DNA of 64,000 nucleotides from Coniferiporia sulphurascens (taxonomy: Eukaryota > Basidiomycota > Agaricomycetes > Hymenochaetales > Hymenochaetaceae). The notes beneath the pieces were generated by a model. That model saw only the letters and a program-made list of their open reading frames with translations. It was not told the origin of the DNA and did not search any database. Below are positions 12,487 through 26,432 of the stretch, piece after piece. The stretch is from assembly GCA_002794785.1 (NCBI GenBank), contig NBBA01000006.1, positions 1,798,001 to 1,862,000 of the forward strand, given 5' to 3'. Both the position numbers and the translations under genes were made by a program. Each line of letters begins with the position of its first letter. Position 1 is the first letter of the stretch.

Positions 12487-15400
12487 TCAATATGAGAAGA
12501 TCATCAACCATGGGTTCAGGATGATGGGGTAGAGCAGATGACAACCGACAGTGATCGCAAGGGGGAAGATGACTGCCCAGTCAAACGAAGGAACACGCCA
12601 CTCGGGGGGCACAATGGGCAGGCTGAGCACGATCATCATTGCGACGAGCGCTAAGCTTATAATAATCGATAACCAGAAGCGTCGAAGAATCTTCGGCACT
12701 TCGAGGAAGAAGTTCGAGCGCTCGACCTCCTTTTTAGTTGCACCCCACGAGATATCGTACGAGAACAAGTGGGCAAGGAGGGCCTTGGCAAGATGAATGG
12801 AGAGGCCACCGAAAAAGAAGAAGCTGGAAGAGAGGAATTAGCACAGGTGCAAACAGATAAGAGAAGACGAGTAGGGGCACGCACAAAAATGGCACCCAAG
12901 TAAGGTTCTCGATTAGCGAATCAATAAGGCTTCGTGTGCCAAGGCGATATTCGAGCAGTGTGTACCCGATATTACCAGCTCCAGGGAAAACGACTGTGCA
13001 CGCAAGCCAGATCTCGAACGAATGCATGTAAAATCCGTCAATGTCGAGGGCGAAGCCGAGGATGATGTAGTTAAGTAAAGAGAGCGTGACGGCGGCGGCA
13101 ATCCCGTAGTAACTGAACATGTAACTCATCATGCTGATTTTGTAGTGAAGCGGCGCTGCGCTCCACATGAATACATGAAGCTGCTTGTTGATTGGGCCTA
13201 GGCGCCACCATTGGATGAGCGGGTTGAAAATAAGCTCGTTGCATCCGTACGCGTATTTTTCCCAGCGGTTCAATTCATCGTCACATGTAAGCGACACACC
13301 TTCCTTGAATCCACCGTTCGAATAACTTGCCCAACGGATGATGTATCCCTTGAGCTGCAGGCGCAGGGCCATATCGAAATCCTCGCTCACGTTCACCTCG
13401 GACCACATCTTCCTTTGGCCGTCTGCCGGGTCGATAAAAGCGGCGTCCTGGATTGCACTCCAGCGTAAGAACGCGTTGTGTCCAACGAACGGGGCGACGT
13501 CGCCATTTGCGCATGACATAGATATACAACGGTTGATGCGTCGTGTGAAGTGTGCAATGCCATTCTCGAAGTAGTGGTGTACGACTTGCATGACGTCCGA
13601 CTCATGCTGGATAATTGCAACTTCGGGACATTCCGAGAGCTCACGTGCGGCATCACGGAAGCAGTCTTCAGGTACGACCGTATCCGAATCGACAATGAGA
13701 ACTATTTCACCGATTCTCAGCGAACGCGCGTTAGCCGCCCATGGGCGCCAGCGGCCGCCTGTCTCTACGAACGTCTCCTCGATTGCCATTTGAAGAGCAC
13801 GTTCCTCGAGCTTCTCGTCGTCCTCGTAGTCTTCGTCATCGTCGTCACCGATGTAGTTACCATACACGTCCTGTTGCTGCTGCTGTTGTTGTGCAAGGTC
13901 ATCTGAGCTAGCCGCACGGCTTGATTTCTCGCTTTTGCGCTGTTCAAGTTCGCTCTCGAGCCTCTTCAAACACTTTTCAAGCTTCAAGCTTAGCGCAAGT
14001 CCGTAGTTCATGTTACTGGCCTTTTTGAAACGGCCCGCACGTTTGTATCCATCGAGTTCACTGCTGTGCGGTGGACGGGCGACGAATCCGATGCCATGGT
14101 TTGAGTAGAACTCGAGGCGAGCATCTCGCTCTTCGGGCTTGAGTAGCTGGAGACCATCGTCATTGACAAAGATTGTTGATGTGCCTCCTTGTCTCGCGTA
14201 AGTCTGCATGGCTTTCTTGAGAGACTCGATTGACGGTGTGCTAATAATAATAAAACGTCAGCTTACGTCATCTTGCATTGCATCCGAATGAGGAAAAGCT
14301 AGGCGTTCCGGTCTACTCGAGGCACAATACCCCGCCCAAATGGCGAAGACGTAGGGATAAACGAAGAAAGAGGGACGTATTCTCCGACTTTCGTGGAGGA
14401 GAAAAGCGCAGGAAAAAAAACGAGAACTGAATTTGAAGTGGTACATACATAGTCTCTTTCAAGCTTTCCTTATAGACAGGCATCTGGATGGTAACGTGCG
14501 GGAGCGCGTTGTCGACCCGTTTGTTGGGCTTGGGGGCAACGGCGCTATAGTATTTACTGTTCTCGTGGAACTGTGCAACGGGCCCGAGCACGAAAGAGAT
14601 GTTCGTGACGACTTGCAGAGCGAAGAACTGGATGCGGAGTTTAAGCGGGAGATGAGTTAAACACTATGGAATGCAACGTACGATAGAAACGCAAAACAAG
14701 AACGGCGCAGACACGAGCAAGGCAAAGCGCGTATAGTTGCCGTCGAGCATCGATTCCTGGAGAAGAACGTTGGTACCGCTGCCGACAAAGAATATACCCA
14801 AAGCTGCGCCGAAGCCACCGTAGATGGGAGCAAAAAGACGGGTAGGACGCGGCTCGGGTCCATCTGCCTCAGCATCACCAAGCTTCTCGGTACGGCCACC
14901 GCTGCCCCTACTGGGGGCGGTGAGCCCTTTCTTACTTTTAGTCGTGCGCCAGCCGAACCAACTGAAGCCCTTCTTTGCCTGGGCGCGCTGCTCTGCGATT
15001 GCTTTCTCGTCGACGACCACTTCGGAAGAGTTGGTGGTTGATTCCTCGGCCTTTTCATTCACGGCTCCAGTGAGATTCTGAGAGGAGGGTGCAAGAGAAG
15101 AGGATAGCCCCAGCGAGCCGAGCGATCCAGCAGTCATAGCGGATGCATTTGAAGACAGAGGTGGACGCGCGCGCCAGACAAGCTTAATGAGCTTGTCTTC
15201 GAAATCACGGCAAACCGGGATGATAGAGTCAAGGTTGTCGGACCAGATCACCAGCACGCGTTCGTCACGCTGAGAAGGAGTAGTGCATCAATATAAGCGC
15301 AACATATGAGGAGTGATTATACTGACGATGAAAGCAGCGCACTGCTCCTTGTCAGCTCGTGGAAGGCGTGTCATATTGTCAAGAATCTGGATACGTGTAT

Positions 15401-15750
15401 TGCTGTCGAGATAGAGGGCGACATCGTCGTCAGATCTGTCGGGAAAGTCAGGTATGTCAGCCACTCATTCCAGTCATGAAGCATACAGTGCCGAGAACTC
15501 ACACAGAGGCGAGTGCAGCATGTACAGCAGCACTACGAACTTTGACGGCGACGACGGGGTTGAGTGCACGGACTGCAGCCTCAAAGGGAGCTAGGAAGTG
15601 GTTCTCGTAGGGAAACACGCGGAAATGGCCCGGTTCAACGCGGAGACAGACACCGGCAGCGGCATTCTCTTCGGAAGGCTTGAACCAGGCATCTCCCTGT
15701 GTCTGCTTGAAGACATGGTGAAGGATGGCGTCGTACGCGTCGTAATCCAT
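12487..15750 (-). CDS. Membrane-bound GT2-superfamily glycosyltransferase (chitin/cellulose synthase-like)
   Basis: This is a processive-type polysaccharide glycosyltransferase of the Glyco_trans_2-like group. Exons 15750-15503, 15435-15327, 15269-14682, 14627-14449, 14240-12885 and 12823-12487 sum to 938 codons with all phases matching. Two membrane helices (around 14700-14800 and 14590-14690) precede the catalytic domain. That domain has PHVTIQMPVYKES, the DXD motif in LIVDSDTVVPED, the acceptor acid in NVSEDFDMAL, and NRWEKYAYG in the place of the QxxRW-like motif. About five more helices follow. A glutamine run and an acidic run (13790-13890) sit in a loop. The product is probably a cell-wall or capsule polymer, but the substrate cannot be read from the sequence. 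It is more divergent than true chitin synthases. Confidence 0.85.
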
Positions 15751-18700
15751 CGCTGTCTTCTAAGGTGTGTTGTCGGTGGCCTGCGAGTACTGTCGGGGAA
15801 GGCGGTGACTTGGACCTGAAGGAGAGTGAATGAAGGAGGGGAGTCTGTCGACTAGGGGGAGTGCGGAGAAAAAGAAGGGGAGGAGGTCTAGGAGAATCTA
15901 GGAGGAGGGAGCGACGACCGGACGACCATGGTAGGACGGCGACAGTTCTTAAGCGAGCCTACTCTGCCGGTTACAGAGAGTGGCTTTCGCATCCGCTCGA
16001 AGTATTAGTCCAAGTTGAGTAATCGCCGCGACTCCGTAAACCCGAGTCACTCGACTCAGTTGAGGAAATAAGTAGGGAATAAAGGGTATGGGTCTAATTG
16101 CGGTCCCTTGCACCTCCATTTCGTATTTCTTATCATTTAAAAATAGGTTATTGCTCCTGCGGGCAGGCGTGAGTGATCAACGAAGGATTTGCAGGTCTAA
16201 AATACACACTTTTACCCGATAACCCGATCTCATCTCCGCCCTGTTTCTCCGTTCAGCGCACTAAGGGTCTTCTGGCAGCAACTGAACGTTCGCGCAGCCC
16301 GGGAGCTCGCGCATGCAATCAGACGCCCTATCACGAACGCATGCAAGACGAGCCTCGCCCCACCTCGCCTCACCTCATCTGGTCGTAATCTTGTTCCCGT
16401 TCTTGTCTTTTTTTTTTCCTCTCTTCTTTCTCACAGACGTCTTCTTACGTCAATTTGTTCAGGACCCCGAAGCAAGTTTACGAACCAATCAGGCGCCAGT
16501 GAAGCAACGAATCATGAAAATTGTGCAGGGAAGTCGGAAAGACAGGGCAACGGATGAGAGCGAAAAGATAAGAGCGAAACGTTGTCGGTTACAGGGGAGG
16601 CCGATGATGTAGCAGGTCAGTGAGTACATAAAAGGAAAGTAGACGTCGGCGTCGATCTCCCTGCTATTAAGTGCCAAGAATTACCTATTTCGTCTCTCGA
16701 GCCGGCAGTTAGCGGGCCGCTCTCTCGTATTTGCAAACCTATCTCGCAAACATCCGGAGTGCGTATGTGAAAACCATTTCCGTGAATGGAGTGTTGGGTG
16801 TAACTCTTTTTGTTTCCGCTCCAGTTCCGTCTGGTGCCTCTTGGTGCCTCGCACTAATACTAATACTGTTGAACTTGCTCAGCCCCTTGGGCTCCAAGTC
16901 TCCTGTATCCGAGTCGGTTCGCCTATTCATTGCGGCACAGAATTGGCGATCTATTAAGCCTAAATTTATCGTACTCTTCGTGCTGTCCGGCTCCCCGGCC
17001 CTATCAGCACCCAAACCCTGTTCTCCCCCGACACCGTCTATCGACGCTCAATACACGCCGCTACTAGCCCGCTTGAGGGCCAAGTCTTCCTTAACTAACC
17101 TTGAGTCCCTACCAACTCCGGAAGGCTTCCAGTCGACCAAGGAACAGCCCTGTAGTCTTCAATGCCATACCAATCCGTTAGTATCGCATCTCGCCAGGCA
17201 CGGGTGGTTACTGTGGTTGGGGTCAGGGTCAAAAGCTAGCGTACAGGGGGTACCAGAGAAGGCGATCTGGCGCCCCCGACAAAAACGAAGCACCAAACAA
17301 CACCAGTTTCTCGGCGGGGTCCCCAGTGCCTTCAAGTCATTGCAACAACACAGATCCAGCATCCACGGTCCTGCCCCACTGCAAGCTTCTTTTTTTTGCA
17401 TAGCCCAAATGATTCTTCCTCCCTTCCGAGTCAGTACACTCCCCCCAACACTCTTATCGTCAGTAATAAGTATCAATAGTTCGGAGTTTTGGGAAAACCT
17501 TGTAGATATCATGTCAGGTCGGCCAAAATTGGCTAACGATATTCCCGACGAGTGTGTGGAGCGTGGTAGATAATACATACTGTACGTATGAAGGCTATTC
17601 GACCAAAACTGGCTGCGGGAGCTAGTAGCTCTTAATATTAATATTATACTTCCGACTTTGCTAGCCGAAATCCCTTTTTCTACAGCGTAATCATTACAGT
17701 TACTGCAAGCAAATAGTGTACCGGCTTCCGGCGTGATTACGATAGTATGGACGTCACCGCCGGCGTCTGGTCTTCCCGGCGCAGAAATAATTACCGCCTT
17801 TGAGAATGGTACTTTATTTTATGAAGTTAATAGGGATATTACAGATTCTCTGCTTGAGCATGCCCCATTTTCCTTCCGTCTAAGGGCGCAAAGCCGGCAA
17901 CAGGAATGGGGGCTAGTTGTCGAGTGTCGATCATGATCGCCCAAGTATACTTACCATACATGGAAAGCACGTGGGTGACGGAACCAATTTCGGCTAGTTT
18001 CCTTATGATACATTGATAGGCCGTAATTTTTTCTTTGTGTCACTGGCACTGGCAGAGCATATACCAAGGGATGGTAAGCCTCTTTCAAGCTGGGAACCGC
18101 TAGGTGTAACCGGCATTGTCAATTTCTCGAGGCGCCTATGGAAAAACTTAATTATGTGGCATGGTACCTGCAACGGACAACAGCAATGTGGCGTCGTCAT
18201 CCCTCATTGTTAGTACTGTGGGCGACCTAGGAGTCGTAAAAAAGCTACCGAAGACATAGCTGGGAAAATGCCTGCCTGAACCCCTTCTACCCTAATGGGG
18301 TCGCCTCTTCTCCTTTTCCGCCCCCAATATTAGGATCTCCCAATAAGGCGACCTACTATCAAATGCTTAACTTTCAAGTCGCTTCGGATAACGGATGGAG
18401 TTGAGATTTAGGCCACCAACTCAGCATCCAACGAGTACAAGCCAGAAATCTCGCTCGGGCGGCGCCCATGCGGCTACATTACGCTTCGCGACTGAAAGGG
18501 TTTTTATGGCAGGTTCGTGATGTGGTCAACGTCATTTAAATTGACAGATCGCACTCTTGGGTTGTGATCAAACTTAGGAGTCACCCTTAATACCCTTAAT
18601 ACCCAATTTCTCCGTTAAGGTGGCCGCACCTATCCTTGGCCTTCCATCCAGCCCTTCTCATCGTGCGAATACCACCCGAATCCGGATCCTCGCCCCCCGA

Positions 18701-21700
18701 GCCTCCGGCTACAATTACGATCCACGTTATCGCGAGCATGTAATTATCTCGGCGTATCAGGGGCAAGTAATTGATCATAAGGATGCGCTACAGTTACTCA
18801 ATGGAGTCAGTGCTTCTTCATCTTCCCAATAAATTATTATCCTTGTTCTCATCACTTAACTTTGCTTTTATCTTGCTACTGTAGGATGACAGGACTGAAA
18901 ATAGGACGGTCGTAAGCATCTCCTCAGACGCTCCCCCAGAATATTATCGCCTCAGTTACTTCTGCTCAGTGCAAATTCTGCAACTTTCATCAATCCTCGT
19001 TTCGTATTGGCCCTGAATACGTCTTTCTATGCCCTTGTGCACCGTCTTCATTTCAGGGCTGGCCAAGACAGCCCTCGCGACACACTCCTCATATACTGCT
19101 CATCAAAAATCCAACCTGGAAGTCGAAGACTTTTCACCGTCGGTGTGTGAATTCATCCGTGGTTACAACGCGGGAGTCTCGCTTCTTAAATTGCCACAAT
19201 ACGGTGTCGGTATTTTGGGCAGGCATAACCAGCGTCTGTGATGTTTGCTCCCCATCTCACTTCGACCTTCTACACAGCCCTTGAATACCCACGAATTACT
19301 TCCCATCCATAATCTGCTTACAAAAAGTTCCATGTCATCCGGAAGTCAGATCCTTATACCCTTTGCCAAAAATGGTTCTGAGGTTTCCTAAAGCCCTCAG
19401 CCATATGTATTTGTTCGCCACATAAGCGCCTCCCCTTCCGTTAAGGACACCACTGCGATGCACGGAATATGTTTTCCACTATCTCCCATCATTACTTACA
19501 CCACTCGCACCCATCAACTAGTGCCAAACCGTCTGCCAGTGAGTAATCTGACGCGACGTGCGCCCCAGCACGGGAATATCTCTTAAATTTCCCTGCATAC
19601 GGTGAAACAGATGCCCTTATTACGATGTTTCCCTGGACGCGCTTTCCACTCGCATATAGATACATCCCCGACACTCGCTAATGTTGCGGCCTGAAGGGGA
19701 GGGATAAATGCCTCAAGCAAGCGAGCAGGATATGCACATTTGAAAAGAAATCGGGCCATTGGACGGGGAAAGCCTTTCCGGGATCAAATGTTTTGGGATG
19801 ACAACATGATTATAATTTGATTTTTCCGCTTTTGTAGCGCCCGTGCCTACATTTGCTCCTTTTCGCATGCGCCCATTTACTTTGACTTAATTATGTCACT
19901 CCGCCACCGGCGTCAGGTCCACCCGCGCGCCTTTTATCCTTATCTTTCGATGAACCGATTCTTCATTTCGTTCAAAAATTTCGCCCATCCTTTTGAGAGA
20001 TTACGGAGATTCCCGACTATTTCATATTTGCATCCTAAAATCGCGGCTCTTATCCAAATTCTGACTCCCAATCATGTCCTCGGCAGATATTCGTGTCATT
20101 TGTGCGAGCACACGTTACTTTCTATTCGCTTTACTCAGAGTAAACAAATACGAGTCTTACAAACTTTAACATGATCACAGCCGGCCGGTGTGTATCGCGG
20201 TTAAGGTCATTCGCGGTTATGTGCACGTTAAACGAAGGTCTCGTCCATATTCAGCCACCTATCTTTGGCTAAAGTTTTTGAGAACGCAAACTTACACGAC
20301 GTAAGGCCCGGTTATTTTCAGACAATGATCGGTATTTATCTTTAGAAGAACGGAGACGACGCAACCGGAAGGCACCCGCCGGTCCAGCAAAGCTCGGTTC
20401 AAGTAGAGTTCGCGCAAGTAATTCGAACGAAAAATATCGCGATGTATTACACGTATATTTCTCGGTGGATTTAGGGGCTAGATCCTAGTTTATATTTTCC
20501 GGCCGGACATTGGTATTTCCGGCGAAAATGTATGAAGACAATTCTTTCGGCAGCATTAGAAAAGGTGCGTGTGGAGTTGCAGCGAAGTGTTTGAAGTTGA
20601 CCACTCGCGTGTGGACACCTCGCCTTGCCACGGTAATACCGTGTAAACAGGGCTCTAGAACGGATATTTACACACACTAATCAAAGGAGGATATTAATGG
20701 AGTCAATAAAAACTGACTATTCTCGTATGCAAACATACGAGTCTTAGACGATTTTAACAAGTCTACAGAGGCGACCCGTAAGAACTTCACTCAGATCTTT
20801 TTTGTAGCATGTAAGACCGAGTGAAAGGCACAAATTGAAGTCGATCCGATACCATGGAATTGCTGAAAAGAAGGGGGAAAAGAGGGATGGAAGTAGGGTT
20901 CACCTGATGATGGCGTCAGATCATTGTTTGAGGAAAGGAAGAAAAAGGGGTAATTCAAGTTGTCAAAAAGACTCAATAATGGGATGCGAAGGAGCTGGGA
21001 ATGAAATTGCAGCGCAAGCCTCGAGTTGTCGATTTCCCGCAAGAAGTGCAGATCCTCGCAGCAAATGATCAATTGGCGCGGTAGGTTGTACACTAGTACC
21101 TGCGGCGTGGACTCAAAGGCAACATGAAAGTAAACAGTGTACAGTACGGTACAGAAGCTTGATAACCTTTCGTATCAAGTGTTGACTTCACCCACATGAA
21201 AACCGCATTTGACTCCACGGGAAAGTCTAGTAGACGAGAAAATCACTGCTAGTGCTATCCGGGACAGGAAGAAGAGAAAACACGGGCCCTGGCGTGATCG
21301 ACCCATTTAGGGGTAATTATGGCGTCAGTATCCCAGCCATAATGCAGTGCACTGGGACGGAGTTAAAGTCAACAAGTAAAAAGCTGCGTTATCGGACAGC
21401 CACACGGCAAGATTGGTAAGGTCATAGACCTGAAGCATCCCGTCAGCGAGCTGTCGATGGGGTTTTACCGTTTGATCCATGGCTAGCTGCACCGAGGCGA
21501 ACGTCGGGGGAAAATTTCGGTTCCAGACCATCTAACCAGGTTGAAGCAGGTACGCAGCGTGCATCGCTCAATAGGATTTTAATGAGACCGAGACCGAGAC
21601 CGATAATGAAAACGAAAGAACGCAAGCGCGCGTTGAAAGTCCACGGCTGTCCGTGGAGTTCGTCAGCAAATCTCTCCGCAAGTTTTCACCGTGGCCGTTC

Positions 21701-23636
21701 CTGGCGCCATCGATCAAACGCAAATCAGCAAATCCTTCCCTTCTCGGATCTGGCGGTACTCCGACCGGAAACTCCCATGAGCTCATTCAATAACAAGTGA
21801 CCCATTACAAGGTACACCGTCGCTTGTTCTGACAATCCTACCCCTTGATAGAACACCCAGGGATTCCGAGGTAAAAGCTCCGCAATATCCAGTGCATTCA
21901 AGCTCCCTCGCGTGATTTGTTTCTCTCATTATTTTTTTTTTAATTACTAAGAGGCGAGTAAGACGAAATGCAGACAGGGATCCAAATTGCAATTATGTTG
22001 TCTTTTAAAGTCTAAATCTACAGTCAGTGCGACGGGCTGGCGGAGACGGGTAGCAAGCGCCACGATAGCACATAAGAGGGAAGTTAGGGGGAAAGAACGC
22101 GGTCTTTACGTCGCCCGCGCAGACCGCACAATAATAACTGTCAATCTGGAACTTTTTGTGCCTTCGAGTCGGTCTTATTACATTAAGTAGAATGACGTTT
22201 ATAATGGAAACGTCTCCGTCAGGGCAATTTGCAGGCGCATCGATTATTCAATTTAAAAAAAGGATGGCCGCCGGGGACAGACATGCTTCATTATCAGTAT
22301 TTTTTCTGGCGCTCTTGTTATAGAAAACGGAAGGACAATCACCGCAGGCGAACTGGACTCGGAGTCGGGTCGGGAAACAGTTGTTGGAGTACGCTCATTA
22401 CAGACTAGCTTGCTCCTTAGGTGATTTAGATATCACTGAGCTACCATCATTTGTGTGGAGATAATGTGGCATCTGTGCAGTTGCTGGAGCATACCAGCGG
22501 CAACTGAGGGGGAGGTTCAATCGTATTCGAGTCGGTAGTACCTCAATCCTGTGCTAGTGTGAGCAGTTCGAATGCCGTTTCTTCTGCTGCACCATCATCA
22601 TGTATCTGTCTCAGCTGTTAATTCTTCCTTAGGTTAGTAATTGATTCAGTGACGCTTAGGTTACGGTCTTGATGAACTTATTTTTACGTTTTGGGCGCCA
22701 ATGTCACATAATATTCCTTTTCTGGAAGAGTTGGACGGTGTGACACATTATCGTCATCGCGCCGGTGTCCTCAATCCTTGACCATCATGTTGGTTTGCAC
22801 ACTAGTCCATCACACTTGGGACACTGCTTTTTCAAAAATTTCACGGGTATTCATGCGCCGAACACAGTGGGAAAATCCAAAGACGGCCTTACTTGCCTCG
22901 AATCACGAACCCCAATTAGACCATTTTCAGAAGCTGTGACCGTAGATACCCCCGGTACTGGTATCTCGTGGTTGTACCACCAATATTCACCATCGAGGCT
23001 CGATCCCAGTTGCCGTGCTCGTACGAAATCAACACTTTCAATACCGGCACTGCAAGTGGTCAGGCCCGTCTCCTTGCAGCACGTTATCTCCAATTCCATA
23101 AATTTGCTCAGGGTGCTGTCAGGAAGGCTTGGCCCGGACAAGTGCGCTCTGATAGTGATGTCGACGCGATGATACCCGAGTACAGGAGGGAATGGAAGCG
23201 GATACGGGTTGAAAAGAAGGGTTAGACAAGATAAATTCCCAGGCGTGCGTTCGCGGCTTGGTGCCTGTGCGTAAGTCTTGTTAATGCAGTGTTCGCTTAC
23301 GCGATACCGGAGGGTAGGATGCCAGGATGTCCAGAAGCCTTCTTCGAACTCGCTATTCTTGCAGCCTGCATCCGGGGGACAGACGAGCCGACTCGATTCA
23401 TCGAAACGAGATTTTGGCGGAAAATTCAATTGCAGACAGCCGAATAGGGAAATCCTCCTTTGGTAGTGTATTCTCTTACTGAATATTGAAGCACTGCTTA
23501 GCCGATCCCATATTATGCCTGGCCATTGGATGGATTCCTTACGCGCAGGACTCCTCCCCTCCTCGCCTAATCTCGGTCGCATTTAGTGACCGTTCCGCTC
23601 GCTACCTGTCTTCACTCACTTGACCCTCTTGGTGAT
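15751..23636. other. 7.9-kb gene-poor block
   Basis: No recognisable protein family, rRNA, tRNA or transposon core domain was found on either strand. The longest frames are one at 16731-17573 (+), which has no ATG until near its end, and one at 22851-23582 (-), described separately. The left edge is the promoter of the GT2-like gene and the right edge the promoter of the KRE6/SKN1 gene. It could be decayed repeats or a haplotype-specific island. Confidence 0.5.
22851..23582 (-). CDS. Unidentified 243-codon open frame, possibly spurious
   Basis: An uninterrupted frame starts with a real ATG 54 bp upstream of the KRE6/SKN1 start and runs away from it. It resembles no family I know, has no signal peptide or membrane helix, and has overlapping open frames on the other strand. 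The length alone makes it worth listing, but chance is quite possible. Confidence 0.2.
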   Translation of the reverse strand: MRPRLGEEGRSPARKESIQWPGIIWDRLSSASIFSKRIHYQRRISLFGCLQLNFPPKSRFDESSRLVCPPDAGCKNSEFEEGFWTSWHPTLRYRVSEHCINKTYAQAPSRERTPGNLSCLTLLFNPYPLPFPPVLGYHRVDITIRAHLSGPSLPDSTLSKFMELEITCCKETGLTTCSAGIESVDFVRARQLGSSLDGEYWWYNHEIPVPGVSTVTASENGLIGVRDSRQVRPSLDFPTVFGA

Positions 23637-26432
23637 ATGTCCAACGCAAACTCCAAGTCCGATGCTCCCTCTCCAGGCATACATTCCCTCAACGATGCTG
23701 AAGGTGACGAATACTTTCCGCGTGGCTCACTGCGCCATTCAACAAGCATGCGGGCTGTAGACTCTGCGACGCATGTGTACTCAACGTCCGCGCAGTCTGC
23801 TATCCTAGAGAACTTCGAGGACGGCGAGCAGGAGCGCGAGTTCGATCCGACAGACACTTGTCCACCAACACCGCGGGACCCCTTCCTGACTCCAGCGCCG
23901 TCCGCTCCCGGGTCAACATATAGTCTTGCACAGCTTGCTGGTCCGACGGCCTCGCGTCTCTCCATCCACAGTCCCATATACAACTTCTCAGACCTCGCTA
24001 ATGGGCAAGGCGCTGGCCCAAATCATACAGGTGCCGGCTCGCGGAAGGGAAAAGCTAATGCAGAGGCAGAAATCACCATGCTATCCCGAGTGAGCACTGC
24101 ACCTGGCACGCTTTCTAGTGCTGGCGGCGTTCTACCTCCGGTCCCACCTCTTCCCTCTTTCGCAAACCGTCACTCACGCTCATCCACTGGCGTCGCAGAC
24201 CTTGCTGCTGCTACTGGTGCGCAATTCGGAAAGCGTGAGTCCTTTGCTGCGCCGCCGCCAATGGTGCGCCCTCCTTCCGCGTCATTTGGCTTGAATACAG
24301 GGGCTACGAGGCGCACGTCGCAGCGCCCTGGGACGGGTGGAACTGTCGGCACTGTAGGATCTAACTCGGATGGATCTACATACCTCTCTCCACCGGGTTC
24401 TGCACACTCACTCTCCGAAAAGTACGCGGGGGGACCTGGTAACCCAAGTGTCACATTCCAGATTGGTGCGCTTGACCGCAAGGACGTCTCTGGCTCGAAT
24501 TCAAAGCGCATGCCATCCACAATGATAGAACCAGATGATGTCCCTGAGAAGCCATGGTTGAAATCTCCCAATCCCCGCGCACGCATCTCATACTTGCTAA
24601 CTATATGCGTTACACTGATCGGTGTTGTCGGAAGCTTCCTGCGGATTTTCTTCGGCGCGAAATCCGTGCAGCTCCTGAAGGGTAACCTTTGTCTGGTCAT
24701 GGAGGATGATTTCAATGGTGACACGATCGATGATACCAAGTGGGGATGGGAAGTCCAAATGGACGGATTTGGGTGAGTGGCTTGGCAATCGTGATATTTC
24801 TCCTCCATTCTCTTTGGAATCGGTATTCTCCTCCGCACGCCCGCTACATGCGAGAGGGGGTTGAAGAGGTTCTGCGAGGCCTTATCCTCTTCTCCCCCGC
24901 AGTGGCTGGGCGGCGACAAGCTTGTGATTCTACTTTTACGTCCTCGTGTCAAGAGTGGGCATTGGTTCCCACGCTCTAAGTCCTTGCGGTAGCGGACATA
25001 CCCGAAGTCGCTTTTGGTGTCTTCTTCCATTCGTACCGGGGGCGACTGTCGTTGACCAGACCAGTTCCTTTTCGCGTTTTCTTCGCTGCACAACATATGC
25101 CTACCAAATTTGGACGTGTAGCCTTTAGCCTTTTTGTATTTCCAAGATCGACACCATTAGCGGATCCGATCGACGCTCTTACTGTCTTTGTCGTCGCGGA
25201 TCGTTTTCAACTTTGTTTTCTGCGCTTCGTGGACGAATGCTGATTATAAGCTTTCACCCCCAGGAACGGCGAATTTGAGATGACGACGTCCAACTCAAAC
25301 AATTCCTTCGTGCAGGATGGTGTGCTCTACATCGTTCCAACGCTCACCTCAGATGTCATTGGCACCTCTGCCATCTTCGACGGGAGTACATTTAATCTTA
25401 CAGGCTGTACTTCTCTCAATTCTTCTGCATGCGGTGCCGTTTCCAACATCACGACACGCACTGTAATCAACCCGGTACAGTCCGCGCGTCTTACCACTAT
25501 CAATAGCTCTTCAATTCAGTACGGACGAGTTGAGGTTCGCGCGAAGAACCCGGCTGGAGACTGGCTTTGGCCCGCATTGTGGATGCTTCCCGTAAATAAC
25601 ACCTACGGCCCGTGGCCAATTTCTGGGGAAATCGACATCATGGAGTCGCGCGGTAATCCGAAGAGCTACCCTGAGCAGGGCCGCGATTATGTACGCGCGA
25701 GCCTCAATTGGGGCCCGCTCACATGGCTCAACGAGGTATCGAAGACGTTTGGCTGGTGGAACAGCCGTCGTGGTAGCTACGACCAAGACTTTCACATCTA
25801 TGCGGTAGAGTGGTCGAGCACGTTTATGTCAGTATTTTCTCCTTTCAGGATTATGCGCCTACGTTTTGCTCATCTTAAAATTTGCGATTCTGTGCAGCCG
25901 GGCGTATGTCGACTCACGACTCCATTTCATGCTCGACCTAAGCTTTAACAAGCCGTTCTTTGATCGTGGAAACTTCCCGCCTACTGTCTTCAACGGCTCT
26001 CAGGAAATCGCGGTTCCGAACCCATGGGGTCTTGACAGCTTCTCAGCGCCTTTCGATCAGCGTGCGTTACTTCATCATGAGTCTTTCCTTCTTATCCAGC
26101 GTGGCTGACTCTACGTCCTTAGCTTTCTATTTAATCATGGACGTTGCAGTGGGCGGTACAAGTGGATGGTTCCCCGACAATGCCGGCGGAAAGCCCTGGT
26201 TGGACCAGTCCGGGAGTACGTTAAGTCACACTCTACTTTGAACGTACATCCTGACGAGATGATTTAGCTGCTATGTACGACTTTGCACGCGCACAGAACA
26301 CATGGTATGCAACGTGGCCGACAGATGTGCGGGACCGTGCCTTGGCTGTGTACGTCACGCGATTTTTGCTTTCCAACCCTTCATCTCATAAACCCCTTTA
26401 GCGACTACGTGAAAATGTGGCAGCTTTGTTAG
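23637..26432 (+). CDS. KRE6/SKN1-type beta-glucan synthesis-associated protein (GH16 fold)
   Basis: This type II membrane protein of the SKN1/KRE6 family is needed for beta-1,6-glucan in the cell wall and acts in the secretory pathway. Exons 23637-24772, 25264-25827, 25898-26061, 26123-26215, 26268-26349 and 26402-26432 sum to 689 residues with matching phases. A long Ser/Pro-rich cytosolic tail precedes one membrane helix (around 24590-24650, SYLLTICVTLIGVVGSFL). The luminal GH16-like domain has the WLWPALWMLP block and the catalytic EIDIME in GEIDIMESRGN, then FNKPFFDRGNFPP, DVAVGGTSGWFPD and a C-terminal DYVKMWQLC. The in-frame ATG at 23637 was chosen because the longer frame upstream has no ATG. 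The first intron, at 491 nt, is far longer than the others. Confidence 0.92.

Noticed and set aside
16731..17573. 280-codon plus-strand frame
   Set aside because: It has no ATG until near its end, no family resemblance and no splice context; treated as chance.
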